64,000 nt of DNA from SIG454 sp045578465 (GTDB taxonomy: Bacteria; Bacillota; Clostridia; Monoglobales; Monoglobaceae). Below are positions 50,058 to 57,439 of this stretch, piece by piece (position 1 is the stretch's first letter; every line of letters begins with the position of its first letter). The stretch covers positions 5,142 to 69,141 of the forward strand of contig JAZNKJ010000016.1 in NCBI GenBank assembly GCA_045578465.1, written 5' to 3'. The position numbers were made by a program, and so were the translations under genes. The notes under the pieces are model-generated. The model had not been told where the DNA came from. It was given only the letters and a program-made list of their open reading frames with translations, and made no database searches.

Positions 50058-50072
50058 TTTTACATATTTTTA

Positions 50073-50101
50073 TAGACATACCTAAGGAAAAATGTTATAA
50101 T
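50073..50101 (+). promoter_or_regulatory. Promoter of rnhA
   Basis: TAGACA (50073-50078), 17 bp, TATAAT (50096-50101) with extended TGT. The predicted start falls inside the palindrome 50100-50130. Confidence 0.65.
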
Positions 50102-50134
50102 ATATGGGAGTATATTTTACTCCCATATATTTTT
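50100..50134. terminator. 13-bp inverted repeat with T-run between sigK and rnhA
   Basis: ATATATGGGAGTA/TACTCCCATATAT (50100-50112, 50118-50130), TATTT loop and TTTT. It fits a sigK terminator, yet overlaps the rnhA -10 and start. Confidence 0.75.
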
Positions 50135-50147
50135 GGAGGATATAAAA

Positions 50148-50588
50148 ATGAAAAAAGTTGAGATATATACAGACGGCGCATGCAGCGGAAACCCAGGCCC
50201 TGGTGGCTATGGGGTTATTCTTCGCTATGGAGAGCATGAAAAAGAGCTTTCAGGTGGCGAGGAGTGCACAACCAACAATCGTATGGAGCTTACGGCGGCA
50301 ATCGTTGGTCTTTCCACTTTGAAAGAACCCTGCCAGGTTACCCTTTACAGTGACTCGAAATACTTAATTGACGCAATTAAAGAGGGCTGGGTTTATAAAT
50401 GGAAAGAAAACGGCTGGATGCGAAATAAAAAGGATAAGGCACTTAACCCTGACCTTTGGGAAGAGCTTTTAACCCTTTTAGAAAAGCACCAGGTTAATCT
50501 CGTTTGGGTTAAAGGCCACGACGGGCACAGCGAGAATGAAAGATGTGATAAATTGGCGGTTATGGAGAGCCAGAAATTTATAAAATAA
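50148..50588 (+). CDS. rnhA: Ribonuclease HI
   Basis: A 146-aa RNase H that removes RNA from RNA-DNA hybrids. Catalytic residues are visible: Asp in IYTDGACSGNPGPGGYG, Glu in TTNNRMELTAAI, Asp in LYSDSKYLIDAI and His/Asp in VKGHDGHSENERCDKLA. TTGGAGGA precedes the ATG at 50148; an earlier in-frame TTG lies within that RBS. Confidence 0.96.
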   Translation: MKKVEIYTDGACSGNPGPGGYGVILRYGEHEKELSGGEECTTNNRMELTAAIVGLSTLKEPCQVTLYSDSKYLIDAIKEGWVYKWKENGWMRNKKDKALNPDLWEELLTLLEKHQVNLVWVKGHDGHSENERCDKLAVMESQKFIK

Positions 50589-50634
50589 AGAAAACGGGCA
50601 TAATAAAATAAATTGTGCTAAGGCTGGGAAGAAA

Positions 50635-51660
50635 ATGGAAACTTATGAAATTTTAAAAGCTTTGACTGATGAAAAAGGTGTAAGCGGTTTTGAGGGGAAG
50701 ATTGCAGATGTTGCGCAAAAACTCCTTGCACCCTTTTGCGATGAGACTTGGGAGAATAGATTTAAGAGCGTAATCGGATTTAAGAAAAGCCAAAATAAAA
50801 ATGCCAAAAAACTTATGATTGAGGCGCATTTTGACCAGATTGGTCTTATGGTTTCAAAATTCAAGGGAGACGGTTTTTTAAGCTTTGTCCCCGTTGGCGG
50901 AGTGGACAGCCGAATTCTTTCAGGCTCAGAGGTTATTATTTTAGGAAGCGAAAAGGTCTATGGAATAATCGGCGCAAAGCCACCGCATCTTAGCGGAAGC
51001 GATGATAAGGATAAAATGCCGAAACTAACCGATATGCTTATTGACACAGGACTTTCTGAAAAAGAACTTAAAGAAAAGATATCCATTGGAGACAGTATTA
51101 TATTTAAAAGCAGTTTAGCAAGGCTCTCAGGAAACGAATGTTGCAGCAGCGCAATGGACAACCGTGCAGGTGTTACGGCAATTTTAAAGGCAATTGAGGG
51201 ACTTTCTTCATCCCCATATGATTTGTATTTCACCTTTGCCTCGGAGGAAGAATTGGGCCTCCACGGTGCCTATACCTTGGCGGAGGAAATCCGCCCTGAT
51301 TTAGCGGTGGTTATAGATGTTACCCACGGAATGACCCCCGACACGAAAGATGAGACAGGAGTTTTCAAAACGGGATGCGGAGCGGTTATCTGTAAGGGAC
51401 CGAATTTTGACCAAGGTTTTGCTGAAAAAATAACCACGATTGCAAAAGAGAAGAATATAAAATATGAAATTGAGGTAGCGTCAGGAAATAGCGGAACTGA
51501 CGCCTGGGCAATTCAGAACAGTTTCGGGGGAGCAAAAACGGCTCTTATTTCAATCCCCGTAAAATATATGCACACCTCGGTTGAAACCCTTGATATTGCT
51601 GATGTTGAGGCGGTTTCTGCCCTTATCAAAAATATTGCGGAGGTGGAAATTGATGCTTAA
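50635..51660 (+). CDS. M42 family metallopeptidase (first of three)
   Basis: A 341-aa aminopeptidase of the tetrahedral (TET)/glutamyl aminopeptidase M42 group. Metal ligands and the catalytic glutamate are intact: EAHFDQIG, SSAMDNRAGVTA, FASEEELGLHGA, VIDVTHG and the late IPVKYMHTSVE. In M42 these bind two metals and the enzyme forms dodecamers. The next M42 gene overlaps its end by 8 nt. The RBS (GGGAAG) is weak. Confidence 0.92.
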   Translation: METYEILKALTDEKGVSGFEGKIADVAQKLLAPFCDETWENRFKSVIGFKKSQNKNAKKLMIEAHFDQIGLMVSKFKGDGFLSFVPVGGVDSRILSGSEVIILGSEKVYGIIGAKPPHLSGSDDKDKMPKLTDMLIDTGLSEKELKEKISIGDSIIFKSSLARLSGNECCSSAMDNRAGVTAILKAIEGLSSSPYDLYFTFASEEELGLHGAYTLAEEIRPDLAVVIDVTHGMTPDTKDETGVFKTGCGAVICKGPNFDQGFAEKITTIAKEKNIKYEIEVASGNSGTDAWAIQNSFGGAKTALISIPVKYMHTSVETLDIADVEAVSALIKNIAEVEIDA

Positions 51661-52654
51661 ACTTTTGACTGAAACAGACGGCGTTTCGGGGAACGAAGAA
51701 GCCGTTCGTGATATAATTTTTGCCGAAGTTTCCCCTTTTTGCAGTGAGACAAAAATTGACAGCATGGGAAACCTTATTTGCTTTAAAAAGGGAAGAAAAG
51801 GCGGAAAAACCGTTCTTCTTTCTGCCCATATGGACGAGGTCGGGTTTATTATAACAAAGATAACCGATGAGGGCTTTTTAAAGTTTGAAACGGTTGGAGG
51901 GATAGAACCTAAAATTCTTTTATCCCAAATGGTTAGAAAAGGGGACTTAAAAGGTATAATCTCTCTTAAAGCGGTCCATCTTCTTACAAAGGAAGAAAGG
52001 GACAAGGTATTTTCGGAGAGCGAACTTTTTATAGATATCGGTGCAAAAAGCAAAGAGGAAGCAGAGAAAGTTGTTTCCGTTGGGGACTATTTTGCCTTTG
52101 ACAGCGAATATATATCCCAAGGAGATATGATAAAAGCAAAGGCCCTTGATGACAGAGTGGGTTGCGCGGCGTTAATTGACGCCCTTAAAAAAGAATGGGA
52201 CGCAAATCTTATCTGCACTTTCGTAGTTCAGGAAGAGGTTGGTCTTCGCGGGGCAAAGGCAGCGGTTTATGGCTTAAAGCCTGATTTTGCAATCGTTGTT
52301 GAAGGGACAACCTGTAACCATATGCCCGGCATCCCTGAGGAGAAAAGGGTTACCCGTTTTGGCGGCGGAGTTGCAGTCTCCATTATGGATATGGGAAGCG
52401 TTGCAAACCGTGAACTCGTATCAAAAATTACTGCTATTGCAGAGGAAAATAAGATAAACTGGCAATATAAAGCATCCGTCAAAGGCGGAAACGATGCAGG
52501 AGCGATTTCCATATCAGAGGGCGGGATTAAAACCGCAAGTCTAAGCGTTCCCTGCAAATATATCCATTCAAGCGTTTCGGCTATGAATAAAAATGATTAT
52601 CAGTCCTGCAAGGAACTTATAGAAAAGATTATTGAAAATGCGGAGGAAATATAA
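51653..52654 (+). CDS. M42 family metallopeptidase (second of three)
   Basis: A 333-aa M42 peptidase with full active site: SAHMDEVGFII, KALDDRVGCAALI, FVVQEEVGLRGAKAA, VVEGTT and VPCKYIHSSVS. The ATG at 51653 overlaps the first gene by 8 nt and follows GGAGGTGG. It is roughly as long as its neighbours but only moderately similar to the first, so the trio is an old duplication. The third paralogue starts directly at its stop. Confidence 0.92.
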   Translation: MLKLLTETDGVSGNEEAVRDIIFAEVSPFCSETKIDSMGNLICFKKGRKGGKTVLLSAHMDEVGFIITKITDEGFLKFETVGGIEPKILLSQMVRKGDLKGIISLKAVHLLTKEERDKVFSESELFIDIGAKSKEEAEKVVSVGDYFAFDSEYISQGDMIKAKALDDRVGCAALIDALKKEWDANLICTFVVQEEVGLRGAKAAVYGLKPDFAIVVEGTTCNHMPGIPEEKRVTRFGGGVAVSIMDMGSVANRELVSKITAIAEENKINWQYKASVKGGNDAGAISISEGGIKTASLSVPCKYIHSSVSAMNKNDYQSCKELIEKIIENAEEI

Positions 52655-53563
52655 ATGGAGATATTTGAAATTCTTTCCCCAAGCGGAAGAGAAGAAAATA
52701 TGATTTCCCATATAAAAGCTTTCGGCGAGAAGCAGGGATATAAGTGCAAAGCCGATGTTTTCGGCAACCTTATATGCGAAAAAGGGGAAGGAAAGCTTGC
52801 GATAGAGTGCGGAGTTGACTCTGTTTCTATAATGAAAATTGGCGAAACAGACAAAGGAATGATAAAGGTCAGCGTTCCAAACTCTAAAGAGGTTTCCTCT
52901 CTTGTTGGGAAAAAGGTTAAGTTTTTAAACGGAGTAGTTGGCATTGTTCGTTGCGACAAAACCGAAAATATTGAAGATAGCGACCTTAGCATTGACATTG
53001 GCGAAACGGACAAAGAGGGGGCAAAAGCGAAAGTCCCTATGGGCGAATTTGCATCTCTTTGCCCTGATATAACGGAAAGCGAAAAGTTTATTTTCGGAAA
53101 CGGAATTTCCGCTTATGCACCAATTATAACCGCTCTTGAAGTTATGAAAAGCGCAAAGAACACGGCCTTTTTGTTTACGGTGCAGAAAAAGCTTGCAGGA
53201 AGAGGCTTAAAGGCTCTTCTTAGCGGATATGAAGCGGAAACTGTTGTCTCCATAAACACTCTCCCCGAAAAAGACGAGGTTAAGTGCACAGAGGGTGCAG
53301 TTGTTGTTATAAAAGAAAAAGGCGCAGCCCCCACAGAAAAAGTGAGAAAAGCGCTTATTGAAGCCGGCGGAGAAAAGGTCCAGATAGGTGCGACGGAAGA
53401 GAGTCTTTTCCTTGACCTTCCTTTAATTTGCGGAAAAGGAGCTTTAACTGGTGGCGTTTGCATTCCTATCCGAGACAAAGGAAAGGCTTATGAGGGAATG
53501 GCAAAAGCGGATATAAAAGCTGCAACAGAGCTTATTTTAAACTATATAAACAAGGTGAACTAA
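52655..53563 (+). CDS. Degenerate M42-like protein without metal ligands (third of three)
   Basis: A 302-aa protein aligning along its length with the second M42 gene product but with every catalytic position changed: the AHMDE site reads ECGVDS, LDDR reads NGISA, the QEEVG site reads QKKLAG and the C-terminal HSSVS region lacks histidine. The frame is intact with normal codon use, so it is not a decaying pseudogene. ATG abuts the preceding TAA. A structural or regulatory pseudoenzyme that co-assembles with the active subunits is likely. Confidence 0.8.
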   Translation: MEIFEILSPSGREENMISHIKAFGEKQGYKCKADVFGNLICEKGEGKLAIECGVDSVSIMKIGETDKGMIKVSVPNSKEVSSLVGKKVKFLNGVVGIVRCDKTENIEDSDLSIDIGETDKEGAKAKVPMGEFASLCPDITESEKFIFGNGISAYAPIITALEVMKSAKNTAFLFTVQKKLAGRGLKALLSGYEAETVVSINTLPEKDEVKCTEGAVVVIKEKGAAPTEKVRKALIEAGGEKVQIGATEESLFLDLPLICGKGALTGGVCIPIRDKGKAYEGMAKADIKAATELILNYINKVN

Positions 53564-53564
53564 A

Positions 53565-54845
53565 ATGGATACAAAGGAATTTTTAACACAGGAAATGGGA
53601 GTTTCAGCCCTTGCCGTTGAGGCTACCCAAAAGGCAGAAGAAAGGGCAAGAGAATACTTTAAAGCGGTTGAGGAAACCGCAGGGTTTAACCAGCTCAAAG
53701 TATTAAATGCATTCAGAAAGCACAAGATTTCCTATGCACATTTCGGGGAAACATCAGGCTATGGCTATGACGATTTGGGAAGAGACACTCTCGACGAAGT
53801 TTTTGCAGATGTTTTCGGCGCGGAAAGTGCAATGGTAAGGCATAACATCGTTTCAGGGACTCAGGCGATTGCAACCTGCCTCTATGCCGTTCTTCGCCCG
53901 GGGGATACTCTTGTTTCTCTGGTGGGAAGTCCCTATGACACAATGGAAGAGGTTATCGGAATAAGAGGAGAAGAGGGAACAGGCTCCCTCCGTGATTTCG
54001 GCGTTTTTTATGACCAGGTTGATTTAAAAGACGGCAAAGTTGACTATGAGGGAATTAAAAATAAGCTTACAAGCAAAAAGGTTAAGGCTGTTTTAATCCA
54101 GCGCTCAAAGGGATATGACTGGCGAAGCTCCCTCGACATTGACGAAATTGGAAAGATAATCAAAACTGTTAAGGAAATAGACGAAAACATAGTTTGCATA
54201 GTGGATAACTGCTACGGCGAATTTGTTGAAAAAAGAGAACCGACTGAGGTAGGCGCTGATCTGGTTGTAGGCTCCCTTATAAAAAATGCAGGAGGAAGCC
54301 TTGCCCAGAGCGGTGGATACATAGCAGGAAAAGAAAAATATGTTGAGCTTTGCGGATATCGTTTTACTGCCCCCGGACTTGGGAAACACGTTGGAGCAAG
54401 TCTTGGGTTTAACAAAAGCTTATATCAGGGACTTTTTATGGCTCCTCATATTGTGGGGGAAAGCATTAAAACAGCAATCCTCTGCGCAACGGTATTTGAA
54501 GATTTGGGCTATGACACCTGCCCGAAATCTTCTGAAACAAGAACTGATATAATTCAGGCAATCCGTCTTGGAAATGCGGAAAAGGTTATTGCTTTTTGTC
54601 AGGGAATTCAAAGCGGGTCCCCAATTGACAGCCATGTAAGCCCACTCCCTTGGGCAATGCCTGGGTATGAAGATGAGGTTATTATGGCGGCAGGAGCTTT
54701 CGTTCAGGGCGCGTCAATTGAGCTTAGCGCCGACGCCCCAATCTGCGAACCATATAATGTCTATATGCAGGGCGGAATAGTTTATGAGGCAGCAAAGCTT
54801 GGGATAATGGAAGCGGTAAGCCGCGTATTAGGAGGGGATAAATAA
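53565..54845 (+). CDS. Methionine gamma-lyase family protein (aluminium resistance protein)
   Basis: A 426-aa PLP fold-type I enzyme of the family annotated aluminium resistance protein. Seen: HFGETSGYGYDDLGRDTLDEVFADVFGAE, NIVSGTQAIATCLYAVLRPGD, IVDNCYGEFVEKREP (PLP-binding Asp) and the lysine in GSLIKNAGGSLAQSGGYIAG (~240). The reaction is not established; homologues may cleave C-S bonds. It starts 1 nt after the third M42 gene and overlaps (TAATG) a small Cys-rich gene. Confidence 0.93.
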   Translation: MDTKEFLTQEMGVSALAVEATQKAEERAREYFKAVEETAGFNQLKVLNAFRKHKISYAHFGETSGYGYDDLGRDTLDEVFADVFGAESAMVRHNIVSGTQAIATCLYAVLRPGDTLVSLVGSPYDTMEEVIGIRGEEGTGSLRDFGVFYDQVDLKDGKVDYEGIKNKLTSKKVKAVLIQRSKGYDWRSSLDIDEIGKIIKTVKEIDENIVCIVDNCYGEFVEKREPTEVGADLVVGSLIKNAGGSLAQSGGYIAGKEKYVELCGYRFTAPGLGKHVGASLGFNKSLYQGLFMAPHIVGESIKTAILCATVFEDLGYDTCPKSSETRTDIIQAIRLGNAEKVIAFCQGIQSGSPIDSHVSPLPWAMPGYEDEVIMAAGAFVQGASIELSADAPICEPYNVYMQGGIVYEAAKLGIMEAVSRVLGGDK

Positions 54846-55015
54846 TGCCTGCTAAACAGTGTGTTTTATATGATAGAAATTGCATCGGTTGTATGGAGTG
54901 CGATAAATGCGACCTTGACCCTAATAAAATCTGCGACAGCTGTGGGAAATGCTTAGAAGAGGAAAAGGATTATCGTGAGCTTAAAATTGACGGAATTGAA
55001 CTTCCTGAGAATTAA
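54845..55015 (+). CDS. 56-aa eight-cysteine protein, ferredoxin-like or zinc-binding
   Basis: The product MPAKQCVLYDRNCIGCMECD continues KCDLDPNKICDSCGKCLEEE. Cysteines at 6, 13, 16, 19, 22, 30, 33 and 36 form CxxCxxCxxC and CxxCxxC runs, so it could hold two Fe-S clusters or zinc. The spacing is not that of a standard 2[4Fe-4S] ferredoxin (no CxxxCP). Its ATG overlaps the preceding stop (TAATG), implying coupled expression with the methionine-gamma-lyase-like enzyme. A terminator follows. Confidence 0.85.
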   Translation: MPAKQCVLYDRNCIGCMECDKCDLDPNKICDSCGKCLEEEKDYRELKIDGIELPEN

Positions 55016-55018
55016 AAA

Positions 55019-55039
55019 AGCGGAGGCTATGCCTCCGCT
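55019..55039. terminator. Terminator between the Cys-rich gene and the convergent small gene
   Basis: AGCGGAGGC/GCCTCCGCT (55019-55027, 55031-55039), TAT loop, weak T-tract. Confidence 0.75.
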
Positions 55040-55295
55040 ATTCTATTGAAAAATCCTCTGCACTGAACTTTGATAAATTAAGCTCACGCTTTTTAGGGGG
55101 ACGCCTTAAAAAGCGGTTAACCCGATATTTTTTGCATTTATATTCAGGGGAAACCGCCCCGAATTTTGAGCACAAACAATCCTTGCTATATTCAAGCAAA
55201 ATAGCAAAGGCGCAGGTTTCACATTTTTCGATTAAATCAGGGTTCTCGTTAAAAAGTCCCCTCTCGTTTGGTTTTTTCTTCACAAAAATCTCCAT
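55038..55295 (-). CDS. Small conserved cysteine protein, clostridial hypothetical
   Basis: An 85-aa protein starting MEIFVKKKPNERGLFNEN. Its core CETCAFAILLEYSKDCLCSKFGAVSPEYKCKKYRVN has five cysteines in a CxxC ... CxC ... C layout, then a basic RFLRRPPKKREL. This resembles a small hypothetical family common in Clostridia, probably zinc-binding. The start is uncertain: ATG at 55295 or GTG at 55316, neither with a strong RBS. It probably follows the 55326 ORF in one transcript. Confidence 0.75.
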   Translation of the reverse strand: MEIFVKKKPNERGLFNENPDLIEKCETCAFAILLEYSKDCLCSKFGAVSPEYKCKKYRVNRFLRRPPKKRELNLSKFSAEDFSIE

Positions 55296-55325
55296 TCCGC
55301 CGCCATATGTCGGCACAAAAAGTAA

Positions 55326-55460
55326 TTATATTTCTCTTATCCATATGGCAAGGAATGATAAGAGATTTTTACGCCTATGTGCGTTTCTGAGCAAACGCGA
55401 AGAAAATTTCGCACGGGCAATCAAATCTGCCGCAGGCAATAACGGGAAAGGAACTTTCAC
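55326..55460 (-). CDS. Possible 44-aa protein
   Basis: A GTG-started ORF with GAGGG 6 nt upstream and a consensus promoter 26 bp before it. It encodes MKVPFPLLPAADLIARAKFS followed by a basic amphipathic stretch ending WIREI. I do not recognise it. The only support is the promoter, RBS and position before the Cys protein gene; it could instead be a leader. Confidence 0.4.
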   Translation of the reverse strand: MKVPFPLLPAADLIARAKFSSRLLRNAHRRKNLLSFLAIWIREI

Positions 55461-55492
55461 GTTAATCCCTCTTTTTATGTGTTACTAGAATA

Positions 55493-55521
55493 ATTATATA
55501 ATAATTTAGACTTAAAAGCAA
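55493..55521 (-). promoter_or_regulatory. Promoter of the 44-aa ORF and small Cys protein
   Basis: On the minus strand TTGCTT (55516-55521), 17 bp, TATAAT (55493-55498). Confidence 0.65.
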
Positions 55522-55539
55522 TAGAAATTACAAAATCTC

Positions 55540-55568
55540 TTGCAATTAGACAAAAAAGAATGTATAAT
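55540..55568 (+). promoter_or_regulatory. Promoter of tmk-metK
   Basis: TTGCAA (55540-55545), 17 bp, TATAAT (55563-55568), 17 bp before the ATG at 55586. Confidence 0.75.
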
Positions 55569-55585
55569 AAAGAGTGGTGAATATT

Positions 55586-56203
55586 ATGGGGAATAAATTT
55601 ATTGTTATAGAGGGGCTTGACGGAAGCGGAAAGAGCACACAGCTCAAAATGCTTGCTGACTATCTTGCTCAAAAAGGCGAAAAGGTTTATCTTACCGCCG
55701 AGCCTCAAAATTATGAGACGGGCGCATATATAAGACGGATTTTATCCGAAAGCTTAGACAAAGATATGTATCTTCAAGCGGCGCTTTTCTTAGCGGACAG
55801 GCTTGAACATATAACCCACCCAACCCTCGGCATTAAAAAGCATTTAGAGGACGGGGAAACGGTTATTTGCGACAGGTATTATTATTCGTCTTTTGCTTAT
55901 CAGGGAACTGCTTCAGATATGGACTGGGTTATGGATATTAATCTTAAATGCCCTGAAATTATAAAGCCTGACCTTTGTATTTTCCTTGATGTTAACCCGA
56001 AAACATGCAAAGAGAGAATTGACACAAACCGCGGCAGTGCTGAGCTTTATGAAAAGAGCACAGTCTTAATGGAAAAGATAAGACAAAACTTTTTGGATGT
56101 TTTTGAAAAGCTTAAACATACAGAAAACATAAAAATTATTTCAGCAGACAGAGGTATTGAAGAAATTCAAGCTGATATTATAAAAGCTGTAGAGGAGGCG
56201 TAA
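55586..56203 (+). CDS. tmk: Thymidylate kinase
   Basis: A 205-aa dTMP kinase: P-loop IEGLDGSGKSTQ, the DRYYYSSFAYQG substrate motif (DRY, ~95) and the lid CKERIDTNRG. I chose the ATG at 55586 (GGTG upstream); in-frame GTGs four codons earlier lie in the RBS. In Bacillus tmk clusters with holB and yaaT; here those are 5.7 kb away on the opposite strand. metK starts 2 nt after the stop. Confidence 0.95.
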   Translation: MGNKFIVIEGLDGSGKSTQLKMLADYLAQKGEKVYLTAEPQNYETGAYIRRILSESLDKDMYLQAALFLADRLEHITHPTLGIKKHLEDGETVICDRYYYSSFAYQGTASDMDWVMDINLKCPEIIKPDLCIFLDVNPKTCKERIDTNRGSAELYEKSTVLMEKIRQNFLDVFEKLKHTENIKIISADRGIEEIQADIIKAVEEA

Positions 56204-56205
56204 AT

Positions 56206-57387
56206 ATGGAATATAAAAAGCTTTTTACTTCGGAATCCGTTACAGAGGGGCATCCTGACAAAATCTGTGATATTATTTCCGATGCAATACTTGATGCGAT
56301 TTATAAAGAGGACCCAATGGCAAGAGTTGCCTGCGAGGTTACGGTTACAACAGGACTTGTTATGGTTGTTGGCGAGGTGTCCACAAGCGCTTATGTTGAC
56401 ATCCAGAAGCTGGTCCGCGAAACTGTCCGTGAAATTGGCTATGACAGAGCGAAATATGGCTTTGACTGTGATACCTGCGCGGTTATAACTGCTCTTGACG
56501 AACAGTCAGGGGATATTGCTATGGGCGTTGATAAGGCCTATGAATTTAAAGGCGAAAATGAGGGAGAAGGCCTTGGCGCAGGGGACCAGGGAATGATGTT
56601 TGGTTTTGCCTGCGACGAAACTCCTGCCTATATGCCAACTGCAATTTATCTTGCTCATAAAATGGCAATGAAGCTTACAGAGGTAAGAAAAAGCGGACTT
56701 ATGCCATATTTAAGACCTGACGGCAAAACTCAGGTAACGGCTCAGTACAGAGAGGACGGAACGGTTGAAAGAATTGATACTGTTGTTGTTTCTTCTCAGC
56801 ACGACGAGAGCGTTGATATGGAAGTGCTCAGAAAAGAGATAAAAGAAAATGTTATCGTTCCTATTATCCCAAGTGAGCTTATGGATGAGGATACAAAGAT
56901 TTTCATCAATCCAACAGGCAGATTCGTAATCGGCGGACCTCAGGGAGACTCAGGCCACACAGGAAGAAAGATTATTGTTGATACCTACGGCGGATACGCT
57001 CGTCACGGCGGCGGTGCTTTTTCAGGAAAGGATCCGACAAAGGTTGACAGAAGCGCGGCTTATGCGGCAAGATATGTTGCTAAAAATATCGTTGCGGCAG
57101 GTCTTGCGAAGCAGTGCGAAGTTCAGCTTGCTTATGCAATCGGCGTGGCTCAGCCTGTATCTCTTAGAATTGATACCTTCGGCACAGGTAAAATTTCGGA
57201 AGAGGCTCTCTCAAAGCTTGTTTATGAAAACTTTGATTTAAGCCCAAGCGGAATTATAAAGACACTTGATTTAAGACAGCCGATTTATAAACAAACTGCG
57301 GCATACGGCCACTTCGGAAGAGAAGATGTTTCTCTCCCTTGGGAAAGACTTGATAAGGCAGACGACCTTAAAAAAGCGCTGCAATAA
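56206..57387 (+). CDS. metK: S-adenosylmethionine synthetase
   Basis: A 393-aa enzyme forming SAM from methionine and ATP. Signatures are SESVTEGHPDKICD (His of the ATP site), GAGDQGMMFGFACDE (~118) and GGGAFSGKDPTKVDRSAAYAARY (~265). GGAGG precedes the ATG. It is translated right behind tmk. No SAM riboswitch could fit in the 2-nt gap, so control must come from the tmk promoter or lie elsewhere. Confidence 0.97.
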   Translation: MEYKKLFTSESVTEGHPDKICDIISDAILDAIYKEDPMARVACEVTVTTGLVMVVGEVSTSAYVDIQKLVRETVREIGYDRAKYGFDCDTCAVITALDEQSGDIAMGVDKAYEFKGENEGEGLGAGDQGMMFGFACDETPAYMPTAIYLAHKMAMKLTEVRKSGLMPYLRPDGKTQVTAQYREDGTVERIDTVVVSSQHDESVDMEVLRKEIKENVIVPIIPSELMDEDTKIFINPTGRFVIGGPQGDSGHTGRKIIVDTYGGYARHGGGAFSGKDPTKVDRSAAYAARYVAKNIVAAGLAKQCEVQLAYAIGVAQPVSLRIDTFGTGKISEEALSKLVYENFDLSPSGIIKTLDLRQPIYKQTAAYGHFGREDVSLPWERLDKADDLKKALQ

Positions 57388-57439
57388 AATTTTGAAAAAT
57401 AATTAGGGAAATATAAATTTATTAAAGAGGAGAGTTTTT

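Noticed and set aside
52655..53563. Third M42 gene as a pseudogene
   Set aside because: The frame is intact, with a start abutting the previous stop and normal codon use. Loss of catalytic residues alone points to a pseudoenzyme.
57388..57439. SAM or amino-acid riboswitch near metK or the APC permease
   Set aside because: The gaps are 2 nt (before metK) and 52 nt (before the permease), too short for a riboswitch with expression platform.
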